A stretch of 64,000 nt of DNA from positions 248,001 through 312,000 of the forward strand of contig OZ220708.1 in assembly GCA_965116595.1 (NCBI GenBank), given 5' to 3'. Below are positions 18,358-25,181 of this stretch, in pieces. This DNA comes from G963663315 sp963668255 (lineage in GTDB: Bacteria; Pseudomonadota; Gammaproteobacteria; Arenicellales; Poriferihabitantaceae). Position numbers and translations under genes: made by a program. The notes beneath the pieces were generated by a model. It did not search any database. It was not told the DNA's origin and saw only the letters and a list, made by a program, of their open reading frames with translations. The first letter of the stretch is position 1. Each line of letters opens with the position of its first letter.

Positions 18358-19161
18358 TTATTGCTGTTGAATCTGCAATTGTACACTCATGGCTTCCTCG
18401 CCCTCTCCAAAACGCATTCCCTGTACAGGAGCGGCCTCCCGGTAGTCAAGACCTGACGCAGTCCGCACATACCGATCATCCGGGGAGATTCCGTTGGAAA
18501 CATCGAATCCCACCCAGCCGAGCGGTTCAACCCATGCCTCCGCCCAGGCATGACCGGCCTGCTGGTGAATCTGGCCATCCATCATCAGATAGCCACTGAT
18601 GTACCGCGCAGGGAATCCGATCAGGCGGGCGGCGGCAACAAAGACATGAGTATGATCCTGACATACACCGCATCGTGCACGCAACGCTTCTTCTGCAGTG
18701 GTTGTGGATGAGGTCGTGCCACTCTCATAGCGGATTGAGGAAGCAATTCTTTCAGAGAGCAGATGCAATGCGTCCAGTTCCATATTGCCGGACAGGCCAG
18801 GCTCCTGAACCAGCTTGTGTATTGCAGGCCCGGGACGAGTCAACGCAGTATCACGGTTGTAGTACCAAAGAGGCGTATGTCCTGTATGTTTACCGAGGAT
18901 GCCCGCATTGTCGCGAGTTTCGATTTGCCCGCGACAGCGGATGTCGATTTCCCGCTGGTCTGGTTCAATGCTGATCAGCCAGACCTGATTGCCATTGTGA
19001 TCCTTGAAATCCAGTTCCTTGCGCCCGTTGACCAATTCAATCTCCCAGTTCAGTACATTCTGCAGTATGCCACTGGCAGGAGATTGCCTGACTTGAAGCA
19101 AGGCATATTTGACAGCCGCATCGTACTTGTAGAGAGTCCGGTGAAAGATATCAAGAAGCAT
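18358..19161 (-). CDS. Transglutaminase-like protein of the Anbu cluster
   Basis: A 267-residue transglutaminase-like cysteine protease. The catalytic Cys is in RCGVCQDHTHVFVAAARLIGFPARYISGY, the His in AGHAWAEAWVEPLGW, and the Asp in VGFDVSNG, in the usual order. The N-terminal beta domain (LDIFHRTLYKYDAAVKYALLQVRQSP) is the bacterial transglutaminase-like N-domain. In clusters of this kind the protein may cleave or cross-link gamma-glutamyl-type bonds in a peptide product, but no substrate is proven. It is 5 bases downstream of the alpha-E gene, with the Anbu gene 17 bases further on. Confidence 0.9.
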   Translation of the reverse strand: MLLDIFHRTLYKYDAAVKYALLQVRQSPASGILQNVLNWEIELVNGRKELDFKDHNGNQVWLISIEPDQREIDIRCRGQIETRDNAGILGKHTGHTPLWYYNRDTALTRPGPAIHKLVQEPGLSGNMELDALHLLSERIASSIRYESGTTSSTTTAEEALRARCGVCQDHTHVFVAAARLIGFPARYISGYLMMDGQIHQQAGHAWAEAWVEPLGWVGFDVSNGISPDDRYVRTASGLDYREAAPVQGMRFGEGEEAMSVQLQIQQQ

Positions 19162-19166
19162 GGCGG

Positions 19167-20117
19167 CTACTCGTAAAACCGGAAGTCCTTTTCGATTTGC
19201 ACGCCCAGCGCAGCATTCTGTCCAAGAAAATTGCTCAGGAACTCATGCAGACCATTTTCAAGGACAACATCAATGGAATCCTTGTTCAGACTCCTGGATA
19301 TGGAGCTTGCCATCCCGTAGGATTCGTTACGGATGCCGTAATCACGTGTCAGGTAGCCCAGATTGTCCTCAATTTTTTCGTAGCAGAATGCCAGGGAGCG
19401 TGGCATCCTGGTATCCAGAATCAGAAAGTGGGCGACACTTGACGCACTGATCTTGCCTTCATGCACCCATCTGTAGGAACGCACAGCCGAGACCGAGCTC
19501 AGAATAGTCTCCCACTGTACATTATCCAGCGACGAACCCAAATAGCTTCCGGTGGGAAGCAGTACATAATACTTGACGTCCAGTATGCGAGCCGTGTTGT
19601 CCGCTCTTTCAAGAAAACTCCCGATTCGGGAAAAGTCAAATATATCATTTCGCATCATGGTTCCGTGCATGGTGCCACGAACCAGTGAAGAGTGTTTACG
19701 AATTGCATTGAGTACTGCCGGAAGCTCTCGCTCCTTGACCGGCTTGCTCAGAACTTCCCGTAGCGTAATCCAGGCTATGTTGGTGGCCTCCCAGACTTCC
19801 CGAGTCAATGATGCACGCACGGCGCGTGCGTTATTCCTTGCCGCTTCAATGGTCGACAGAACACTCGAAGGGTTGGATTTGTCTCGCAGAAGAAAGTTGA
19901 TAACGAGCTTGCCATCGGCCCGTTCATGATTGCGGAAGTAAATATCCTGCGTGCCCGTAGTGATCAGGATCGAATTCCACTCATCCGGCGCTGCATCTGA
20001 CCGGGTCAATGCAATACGGAATCCTGCATCAAGCAGACGTGCCGTATTTTCGCTTCGCTCCAGCAGGCGGAACATCCAGAACAGCCCTCCTGCGGTCTTT
20101 CCGAGCAGGCGGGTCAC
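19167..20117 (-). CDS. Alpha-E domain protein
   Basis: A 316-residue all-helical alpha-E protein. Start is GTG at 20117, giving VTRLLGKTAGGLFWMFRLLERSENTARLLD. This is the canonical family N-terminus, and the start overlaps the stop of the ATP-grasp gene by four bases (GTGA). Typical family elements include FLERADNTARILDVKYYVLLP in the middle. Alpha-E proteins always occur with ATP-grasp and transglutaminase partners and have no known biochemical activity. An ATG further upstream at 20216 in the same frame lies inside the preceding gene and is not needed. Confidence 0.88.
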   Translation of the reverse strand: MTRLLGKTAGGLFWMFRLLERSENTARLLDAGFRIALTRSDAAPDEWNSILITTGTQDIYFRNHERADGKLVINFLLRDKSNPSSVLSTIEAARNNARAVRASLTREVWEATNIAWITLREVLSKPVKERELPAVLNAIRKHSSLVRGTMHGTMMRNDIFDFSRIGSFLERADNTARILDVKYYVLLPTGSYLGSSLDNVQWETILSSVSAVRSYRWVHEGKISASSVAHFLILDTRMPRSLAFCYEKIEDNLGYLTRDYGIRNESYGMASSISRSLNKDSIDVVLENGLHEFLSNFLGQNAALGVQIEKDFRFYE

Positions 20118-21541
20118 CAGGCCAGCACCCAGGTATCTTTGGTGCCGCCGCCCTGGCTTGAATTGACCACCAGAGAATCCTTCTTTAACGCCACACGAGT
20201 CAGCCCACCCGGACAAATGCTGATACCGTTTGGCGAAACCTGTACAAAGGGCCGGAGGTCCACATGGCGTGGCGCCAGGCCTGCCCTTGTCAGCACTGGC
20301 ACCGTCGACAGGGCCAGGGTCGGTTGGGCGATGTAGTTGTCGGGGTGTTTCTTGAGCTTTGCGGCAAAGGATTTCAGTTCCCTCTTGCTTGCGGCAGGGC
20401 CTACCAGCATGCCATATCCGCCCGATCCATGAACTTCCTTGACGACCAGTTCATCAAGGTGGTTCAGAACATAAGCCAGCGAGTCGGCTTCGGAACATCG
20501 CCATGTCGGGACATTTTCCAACAGCGCTTTTTCTCCAGTGTAGAACTTGATGATTTCAGGCATATAGGAGTAGATTGACTTGTCATCTGCAACTCCTGTG
20601 CCAGGCGCATTAGCCAATGTAATGCCGCCGGAGCGGTAGACATCCATGATTCCGGGCGTGCCGAGCAGGGAGTCCGGATTGAAAGTCAGGGGATCCAGAA
20701 AATCGTCATCCACACGTCGGTAGAGAACGTCTATCGGGAAGAGGCCGCGTGTGGTACGCATGCCGATACGCCCGTCAATCACTCTCAGATCACTGCCTTC
20801 CACCAGTTCGACTCCCATCTGATCGGCCAGAAAGGAATGTTCGAAGTATGCGGAATTATGGATTCCCGGAGTCAGGATGACGACGACCGGGGAGCCGGTG
20901 CATACGGGTGGTGCGCAGGCTTCCAACGAGGCGCGAAGATTTTTCGGATAGTCACTGACCCGCCGCACATGGTTTTGCGAGAAAAGCTCGGGAAATAATT
21001 GCATCATGGTTTCGCGATTCTCCAGCATGTAGGAGACTCCCGAAGGGGTTCGGGCGTTGTCCTCCAGAACCATGAACTCATTTTCGCCTGTGCGCACGAT
21101 GTCAATTCCGACGATATGCGTATAGACGCCGCCAGGCGGGTCGAATCCGATCATCTGGGACACAAATGCCTTGTTCCGGGAGATCAGGGATACAGGAATA
21201 CGGCCGGACCTGAGGATCTCCTGTCTGTGGTAGATGTCATAGATGAAAGCATTGATCGCCCTGACCCGCTGCTCAATCCCCCTCACGAGCCGCGACCATT
21301 CGGCTGAGGACAGGATTCTCGGCACTATGTCGAAGGGGATCAGGCGTTCGATGGCGTCTTCATTGCCGTAGACATTGAACGTGATGCCGGTACTGTGGAA
21401 ATAGTTTTCAGCTTCGGATGACTTCTTCTTTAACCGGGGAAGATCTTCCGCATTTACCCAGTCATGATAGCTGGCATACGGGGGACGCACCTCTTCCCCA
21501 TACCCAAACATCTCATCATAATACTGTGTATGTAGCGGCAT
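20114..21541 (-). CDS. Circularly permuted ATP-grasp type 2 protein
   Basis: A 475-residue ATP-grasp enzyme, first of the Anbu cluster. Seen: FDPPGGVYTHIVGIDIVRTGENEFMVLEDNARTPSGVSYML with the EDN ATP/metal-binding residues, LTPGIHNSAYFEHSFLADQMGVELVEG, RGLFPIDVLYRRVDDDFLDPL, and VVKEVHGSGGYGMLVGP. These match the circularly permuted family, which is expected to ligate a carboxylate to an amine using ATP, as in peptide or glutamyl conjugation. Together with alpha-E, transglutaminase and Anbu it makes a predicted peptide ligation/turnover module. Upstream of it lies the ICE attachment site, less than 100 bases away. Confidence 0.91.
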   Translation of the reverse strand: MPLHTQYYDEMFGYGEEVRPPYASYHDWVNAEDLPRLKKKSSEAENYFHSTGITFNVYGNEDAIERLIPFDIVPRILSSAEWSRLVRGIEQRVRAINAFIYDIYHRQEILRSGRIPVSLISRNKAFVSQMIGFDPPGGVYTHIVGIDIVRTGENEFMVLEDNARTPSGVSYMLENRETMMQLFPELFSQNHVRRVSDYPKNLRASLEACAPPVCTGSPVVVILTPGIHNSAYFEHSFLADQMGVELVEGSDLRVIDGRIGMRTTRGLFPIDVLYRRVDDDFLDPLTFNPDSLLGTPGIMDVYRSGGITLANAPGTGVADDKSIYSYMPEIIKFYTGEKALLENVPTWRCSEADSLAYVLNHLDELVVKEVHGSGGYGMLVGPAASKRELKSFAAKLKKHPDNYIAQPTLALSTVPVLTRAGLAPRHVDLRPFVQVSPNGISICPGGLTRVALKKDSLVVNSSQGGGTKDTWVLAW

Positions 21542-21639
21542 GTACCCTCTGATACGAAAACAGGTCGCATAAGAATACCACGATCTGACCGGTCTCAGGG
21601 AAGCGGGGGAGAGGAAGCTCTGGGTCAGCGGTCAAAAAA

Positions 21640-21689
21640 TGGTGGGGCGTACAGGATTCGAACCTGTGACCACCTGATTAAAAGTCAGC
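21640..21689 (-). other. ICE attachment site: 3' fragment of tRNA-Lys(UUU)
   Basis: On the minus strand the sequence runs from anticodon arm to CCA: loop CTTTTAA with anticodon TTT, variable region, T-arm with GGTTCGAATCC, and ACGCCCCACCA. There is no matching D-arm or 5' acceptor strand (which would begin GGGGCGT), and the 5' side of the anticodon stem has one mismatch. So this is not a functional tRNA but the displaced 3' end left by integration at the 3' half of the gene, a classical attB location for tyrosine integrases. Confidence 0.85.
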
Positions 21690-21973
21690 GACCTTGTGGT
21701 TGCTGGACAGTCATCACTTCCTGCCTGAGTTATGTATTATCGTTCGGGTACATTAATACACATCGTAACTTATAACGGATTCAATTTTGATTTGCAATAT
21801 ACTTGTGCCAACATTGCTTGCATACGGTTCTGAAGCAGTGTAAGGTTCATCTCAATTGCGGTTCGTCAGTACCCTGAACTGACACTCCAAGGCGCTTCAG
21901 GTTCCAGAAAAGCGCGGGTCTTCGGGCCTGAATCATTATTCAATCGGGGACATTGTGTTCGGTGTCTCATCTA

Positions 21974-22029
21974 CCCATCTGGGAAATATCATTTCCCGTA
22001 TGGGGCATGGCGTTTCTCCGGTGTTTTTT
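21974..22029 (+). promoter_or_regulatory. Hairpin leader motif 1a (possible attenuator)
   Basis: Nested inverted repeats: CCCAT (21974-21978) with ATGGG (22000-22004), enclosing GGGAAA (21981-21986) with TTTCCC (21992-21997). A GGCGTTTCTCC segment and a run of six T (22024-22029) follow. The 3' segment could instead pair with the GGGAAA arm to form a terminator. A ribosome-binding site GGAGG follows 20 bases on. The same architecture recurs at 22257, 24435 and 24719. Confidence 0.55.
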
Positions 22030-22058
22030 CCAAAACCACAAACTTGACGGAGGACATC

Positions 22059-22166
22059 ATATCCAAGCCAATTGCTGATCAGGCGTACAACCTGATCATA
22101 GCCGGATTCGGTTATATCAACCGGGTTCGCAAAACCGTAAAAAATTACCTGGCTGAAGATCGGTGA
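22059..22166 (+). pseudogene. DUF3577-like N-terminal remnant
   Basis: After an excellent GGAGG site the frame begins at ATA (where ATG would be expected) and reads 35 residues containing YNLIIAGFGYINRVR, which resembles the N-terminal LHTTGIGYLNRVRE region of DUF3577 proteins found in PFGI-1-class ICEs. It then stops at TGA. The usual length is near 150 residues, so most of the gene is gone. The start-codon change suggests it is no longer translated well, though ATA could give weak initiation. Confidence 0.45.
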
Positions 22167-22256
22167 CAATGTCATCGAACTCGAAGGCCGGGACGATCCG
22201 AAAGTCCGGCGCCGTCCGCAAGGAGGCGCTGATCAACGCGGGGATAACCCTGCACA

Positions 22257-22308
22257 ACCCCTGGGGGAAACACTATTTCCCTCAAGGGGTGGCGTTTCCC
22301 CCGTTTTT
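22257..22308 (+). promoter_or_regulatory. Hairpin leader motif 1b (possible attenuator of the DUF1640-like gene)
   Basis: Two mutually exclusive folds can be drawn. Fold 1: ACCCCT (22257-22262) with AGGGGT (22285-22290), enclosing GGGAAA (22265-22270) with TTTCCC (22276-22281). Fold 2: GGGGGAAAC (22263-22271) with GTTTCCCCC (22294-22302), followed by five T (22304-22308), a perfect intrinsic terminator. The ribosome site AGGAG and the ATG of the next gene lie just behind it. This is the layout of a transcription attenuator. A 47-codon frame (from 22170) also reads across the motif, so a coding explanation is not excluded. Confidence 0.6.
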
Positions 22309-22321
22309 ATAGGAGAATGAT

Positions 22322-22591
22322 ATGAAATCAACCAATGCCCTGGACTGGGCATGTGATCTGGAGAAATCCGGTATGCCGAACGAGCAAGCAGTGGCGGTCG
22401 CACAAGTTTTTCATGAGTCGCATGAGACGCTTATGGAAAACATGCGCGAGATGTTCGCTGAACAAGCAGGAGAAATCCGAAGTAAGCATCGCTGGGTGAT
22501 CGGCCTGATCATCGGCGTCAACAGTCTGATGATCGGCGTGATCGGCCTGATGTTCGGAGCTGTCTTGCAGATTCTTTCGCAGACATCCTGA
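22322..22591 (+). CDS. DUF1640-like coiled-coil/membrane protein, copy 1
   Basis: An 89-residue protein: an N-terminal helical domain (DWACDLEKSGMPNEQAVAVAQVFHESHETL) resembling the N-terminus of DUF1640/CCDC90-like proteins (the 'G.PEAQAEA' segment), then a charged helix and a C-terminal hydrophobic segment (WVIGLIIGVNSLMIGVIGLMFGAVLQIL) that should span the membrane once or as a hairpin. AGGAG lies 7 bases before the ATG. The paralogue at 24784 has a longer charged helix. Function in ICEs is unknown; small coiled-coil membrane proteins of this type often occur in phages and ICEs. Confidence 0.72.
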   Translation: MKSTNALDWACDLEKSGMPNEQAVAVAQVFHESHETLMENMREMFAEQAGEIRSKHRWVIGLIIGVNSLMIGVIGLMFGAVLQILSQTS

Positions 22592-22602
22592 ATCTCCAAA
22601 CT

Positions 22603-22628
22603 CCCCCCGCTTCGGCGGGGGAATCTTT
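22603..22628 (+). terminator. Intrinsic terminator after the DUF1640-like gene, copy 1
   Basis: CCCCCGC-TTCG-GCGGGGG hairpin (22604-22621) with a TTCG loop, followed by AATCTTT. Twelve bases after the stop codon. Confidence 0.8.
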
Positions 22629-22708
22629 ATACATGCAGCAAGCCTTCCCGCGGGAGGGTTCATGTTTCATGACCGTCTCAAAACGGGTTCAACAGCCTGT
22701 ACCCGACT

Positions 22709-23029
22709 TCAGCCTTCCGACGATTCAGCCCGCTGCCATGGGAAACCCGATTCCACCAACGTAGGCAGCGATTCGATCTCCATGCCGCTCTTCTGCTCCG
22801 CAAGCCGCAATTCATACAACTTCTGCAGATTAAGCCAGAACTCGCCCGACGTATCGAAAAAACGCCCCAGGCGGAGCGCCGTATCTCCGGTGATGGCACG
22901 GCGCCCATTGAGTATTTCCGTGATCCGATTCACGGGCACATGGACCTGCCTCGCAAGTTCGGCCGCGCTCATGCCAAGCGCCTTCAGGTCTTCATGCAGG
23001 GTTTCCCCCGGGTGGATTGCTTCTACCAT
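22709..23029 (-). CDS. higA: HigA-type antitoxin (XRE HTH)
   Basis: A 106-residue antitoxin starting VEAIHPGETLHEDLKALGMSAAELARQ. The helix-turn-helix (SAAELARQVHVPVNRITEILNGRR, about residues 20-43) and the following ITGDTALRLGRFFDTSGEFWLNLQ stretch are diagnostic for the HigA group. It neutralises HigB and represses its own operon. Coded 33 bases downstream of higB, in the toxin-first order usual for hig operons. Confidence 0.92.
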   Translation of the reverse strand: MVEAIHPGETLHEDLKALGMSAAELARQVHVPVNRITEILNGRRAITGDTALRLGRFFDTSGEFWLNLQKLYELRLAEQKSGMEIESLPTLVESGFPWQRAESSEG

Positions 23030-23062
23030 TTTTTGTCCCCTCGGTTTGTTGGTTTCTGACCA

Positions 23063-23344
23063 TCAGTGGTAATCGACGATTTCCACATTGGTGGGCCCAT
23101 TCGAACCCTTGGGCCATTCGAAACAGATTCTCCATCTGTCGTTGATTCGAATGCTCCATTGGCCTTTTCGGTCGCCCCTGAGGGCTTCCAGTCGGCTGCC
23201 CGGTCGTCTGAGGTCCCTGATTGCCGTTGCCGCGTCCAATTCATTCAGCTTTCGCCGTGCTGTGCGCTCGAAGCCCGAGAAGGCGGCCACGCCTTTTCCT
23301 TCATGGAACCTTTTTGTTCTCCTGTCCGCAAATCCCTGGATCAT
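23063..23344 (-). CDS. higB: HigB-type toxin (RelE/ParE superfamily)
   Basis: A 93-residue RelE-fold toxin: IQGFADRRTKRFHEG at the start, ARRKLNELDAATAIRDLRRPGSRLEALRGDRKGQWSIRINDRWRICFEW in the middle. The SIRINDRWRICF strand and the final EIVDYH are typical. It cleaves mRNA at the translating ribosome. Together with higA it likely stabilises the element by post-segregational killing. Upstream (23345-23400) the region is AT-rich, with an inverted repeat around TTACGCTTTACGTCAAGCGTAA that could be the operator. Confidence 0.92.
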   Translation of the reverse strand: MIQGFADRRTKRFHEGKGVAAFSGFERTARRKLNELDAATAIRDLRRPGSRLEALRGDRKGQWSIRINDRWRICFEWPKGSNGPTNVEIVDYH

Positions 23345-23603
23345 TTTTTTCTCCGATAATCAATTATTGCTGTTCAAGCTTATTATAAATTACGCTTTAC
23401 GTCAAGCGTAATTTATCCTGTTTTCTGCGTCCAGCCTATCCCTGCCAAACACATTCACCCAATGCCATCCTTGATAGTAAATACATGACAAAATCACTGA
23501 TTATACTTGTGCCAACATTACTTTCACCTGATTCCGAAGCCACTACCCTTTAGGTATACACATGTATATACTTGGATCATTCAAGACATATCTGGAGTCG
23601 ATT
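23345..23603. other. Divergent control region between higBA and mazEF
   Basis: AT-rich region shared by the two toxin-antitoxin operons. It holds an inverted repeat AATTACGCTT / AAGCGTAATT (23389-23413) just upstream of higB, a likely binding site for HigA, and a copy of the dispersed element repeat (23484-23545). A GTATACACATGTATATAC palindrome at 23555-23572 lies upstream of mazE and could be its operator. Confidence 0.5.
23484..23545. repeat. Dispersed ICE-end repeat, copy between the two TA operons
   Basis: Contains ATGACAAAATCACTGATTAT followed by ACTTGTGCCAACATT. Related copies are at 21799 (lacking the first part), 24240 and 27943. On the minus strand each full copy carries a TATAAT-like hexamer. 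The copies fall between gene modules. Confidence 0.7.
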
Positions 23604-23867
23604 ATGCAAATCACAGCAAAAATCACAAAATGGGGCAACAGTCTTGGTTTGAGAATCAATCAGGATATAGCAGATGGATTGAAATTGAGACCAGGCAGTC
23701 AGGTTTCACTGAATCTGGATGCGCGAAAGGATTTATTGATAATCCAGCCGATCAAAACAGACAGCCCATGGCCATTCAAGGAAGCCGACCTGATCAAGGG
23801 TATGACGCCGAACAACTCTCATTCTGATTTACTGGCTGATCCAATCGGCAATGAGATAGGCAAGTGA
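23604..23867 (+). CDS. mazE: MazE-type antitoxin (AbrB fold)
   Basis: An 87-residue antitoxin. ATG at 23604 was chosen over 23562 because the protein then starts MQITAKITKWGNSLGLRIN, the canonical MazE N-terminus with the WGNSLG swapped-hairpin DNA-binding motif. The C-terminal part (WPFKEADLIKGMTPNNSHSDLL) is the toxin-wrapping tail. Its stop overlaps the start of mazF by four bases (GTGA), so the two are translationally coupled. Confidence 0.9.
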   Translation: MQITAKITKWGNSLGLRINQDIADGLKLRPGSQVSLNLDARKDLLIIQPIKTDSPWPFKEADLIKGMTPNNSHSDLLADPIGNEIGK

Positions 23868-24223
23868 CCTGGATTCCCGGCCGTAACGACATTGTCTGGC
23901 TTGATTTTGAACCATCCAAAGGCAAGGAAATTGGCAAATACAGACCGGCGCTGGTGTTATCGAGCAAGGAGTATAGTAAATCGTCCGGATTAATGATCTG
24001 CTGCCCGATCAGCACCAGCATCCGCAACAGGCCGACCGAAGTGGCAATAACCAATCTGGAGCAACCCTCTGTCGCTGCGTGCAATTTGATACAGACACTG
24101 GATTACAGGAACCGAAAGGTCAAGTTGATCACCAAAGCGGAAAAAGGAGTAATGGAACAGGTATTGGACAGATTGCTCCCCCTGATAGCGGGTGACCAGT
24201 ACTTGTCAGGATTTCGTTCTTGA
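23864..24223 (+). CDS. mazF: MazF-type endoribonuclease toxin
   Basis: A 119-residue toxin with GTG start. PGRNDIVWLDFEPSKGKEIGKYRPALVLS (residues 5-33) is the PemK/MazF beginning, with GxE/KxRPALVLS; CCPISTSIRN is the second catalytic loop; the Arg and Thr/Ser residues usual for the site are present. It cleaves single-stranded mRNA at short motifs. The stop lies right at the start of a second copy of the element's left boundary sequence. Confidence 0.92.
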   Translation: MTWIPGRNDIVWLDFEPSKGKEIGKYRPALVLSSKEYSKSSGLMICCPISTSIRNRPTEVAITNLEQPSVAACNLIQTLDYRNRKVKLITKAEKGVMEQVLDRLLPLIAGDQYLSGFRS

Positions 24224-24242
24224 AAAATGGTGGGGCGTACAT
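24224..24242. repeat. Second copy of the ICE left-boundary sequence
   Basis: AAAAATGGTGGGGCGTACA is repeated from 21635-21653. The match includes five bases outside the tRNA, then the last 11 bases of the tRNA (3' end). It lies directly behind mazF and is followed by the dispersed repeat copy at 24240. Confidence 0.75.
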
Positions 24243-24434
24243 GACAAAATCACTCATTACACTTGGTGCCAACATTGCTTGCATACGGTTCTGAAGCGGT
24301 GTAAGGTTCATCTCAATTGCGGTTCGTCAGTACCCTGAACTGACACTCCAAGGCGCTTCAGATTCCAGAAAAGCGCGGGTCTTCGGACCTGAATCATTAT
24401 TCAATCGGGGACATTGTGTTCGGTGTCTCATCTA

Positions 24435-24490
24435 CCCATCGGGAAATATCATTTCCCGTATGGGTCATGGCGTCTCTCCGGTGGTTTTTT
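24435..24490 (+). promoter_or_regulatory. Hairpin leader motif 2a (possible attenuator)
   Basis: Copy of motif 1a: CCCAT (24435-24439)/ATGGG (24460-24464) around GGGAAA (24441-24446)/TTTCCC (24452-24457), then six T at 24485-24490. The stems are unchanged although flanking bases differ from copy 1. Confidence 0.5.
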
Positions 24491-24519
24491 CCAAAACCAC
24501 AAACTTGACGGAGGACATC

Positions 24520-24603
24520 ATATCCAAGCCAATTACTGATCGGGTGTACAACCTGATCATAGCCGGATTCGATTATATCAACCGGGTTCGCGAAGCCTTC
24601 TGA
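24520..24603 (+). pseudogene. DUF3577-like N-terminal remnant, copy 2
   Basis: Same remnant as at 22059, again with ATA in the start position behind GGAGG. Only 27 codons remain before the stop. The reading GFDYINRVREAF keeps the similarity to the DUF3577 N-terminus. Confidence 0.45.
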
Positions 24604-24718
24604 AGATTACCTGGCTGAAGAACGATGACCATGTCATCGAACCCGAAGGCCGGAGTGATCAGAATGCCCGGCGCCATCCGCAAGGGGGCGCTGATCAACG
24701 CGGGGATAACCCTGCACA

Positions 24719-24770
24719 ACCCCTGGAGGGAATACCATTTCCCTCAAGGGGTGGCGTTTCCCCCGTTTTT
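24719..24770 (+). promoter_or_regulatory. Hairpin leader motif 2b (possible attenuator)
   Basis: Copy of motif 1b before the second DUF1640-like gene: ACCCCT (24719-24724)/AGGGGT (24747-24752) around GGGAA/TTCCC, then GGCGTTTCCCCC and five T (24766-24770). The terminator's 5' arm carries changes (GGAGGGAA) that leave one mismatch and one wobble pair. Confidence 0.55.
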
Positions 24771-24783
24771 ATAGGAGAATGAT

Positions 24784-25074
24784 ATGAAATCAACCAATGC
24801 CCTGGACTGGGCATGTGATCTGGAGAAATCCGGTATGCCGAACGAGCAAGCGGTAGCGGTCGCACAAGTTTTTCATGAGTCGCATGAGACGCTTATGGAA
24901 AATATGCGCGAGATGTTCGCTGAACAAGCCAAAAACCTGGACAAGGCGGTCGACAAGCTCGAAGGAGAAATCCGAAGCACGCACCGTTGGGTGGTCGGCT
25001 TGGTTTTCGGCATAATGATCGGTCTGACTGGGCTGATACTGGCTGTCTTGCGTATTTTTCCGCAGGCGACCTGA
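24784..25074 (+). CDS. DUF1640-like coiled-coil/membrane protein, copy 2
   Basis: A 96-residue paralogue of the gene at 22322. The first 49 residues are identical in both. Then a charged helix (AKNLDKAVDKLEGEIRSTH) extends the coiled coil by about one heptad compared with copy 1, and the hydrophobic C-terminus (GLVFGIMIGLTGLILAVLRIF) has diverged. AGGAG lies before the ATG. The longer form is probably ancestral and copy 1 a deletion. Confidence 0.75.
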   Translation: MKSTNALDWACDLEKSGMPNEQAVAVAQVFHESHETLMENMREMFAEQAKNLDKAVDKLEGEIRSTHRWVVGLVFGIMIGLTGLILAVLRIFPQAT

Positions 25075-25083
25075 ACCTCCAAA

Positions 25084-25110
25084 CTCCCCCCGCTTCGGCG
25101 GGGGAATTTT
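25084..25110 (+). terminator. Intrinsic terminator after the DUF1640-like gene, copy 2
   Basis: CCCCCGC-TTCG-GCGGGGG hairpin followed by AATTTTTTT, a stronger T-run than in copy 1. Confidence 0.85.
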
Positions 25111-25181
25111 TTTCATGCAACGAGACTTCCCCAGGGAAGGTTCATGTTCCATGACTGTCTCATAACGGATTCAATTGTATT

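Larger units (their letters stand above)
21800..22685 (+). repeat. Duplicated block, copy 1
   Basis: About 0.9 kb that is repeated, with some substitutions and small insertions, at 24259-25167. It contains two hairpin leaders, the DUF3577-like remnant, the DUF1640-like gene and its terminator. The copies agree nearly base for base over the first 250 bases and over the gene start, and differ mostly in the remnant and in the 21-base insertion of the second gene. It begins inside a short dispersed repeat (TGTGCCAACATTGCTTGCAT), also found at 23484 and 27943. Confidence 0.9.
24240..24783. other. Gene-free leader region of the second block
   Basis: Part of the duplicated block: dispersed repeat copy (24240-24300), two hairpin leaders and the DUF3577-like remnant, each listed separately. 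No other gene is seen. Confidence 0.6.
24259..25167 (+). repeat. Duplicated block, copy 2
   Basis: Second copy of 21800-22685. Compared with copy 1, it has a frame-changing difference in the remnant and an insertion of 21 bases net in the DUF1640-like gene (96 versus 89 residues). It ends shortly before the relaxase start. Confidence 0.9.

Noticed and set aside
21640..21689. Functional tRNA-Lys gene
   Set aside because: Only the 3' half from anticodon arm to CCA is present; no D-arm or 5' acceptor strand.
22170..22310. Open frame of 47 codons across the hairpin leader as a gene
   Set aside because: It crosses a perfect terminator-like hairpin and has no family match; kept only as an alternative explanation in the leader entry.
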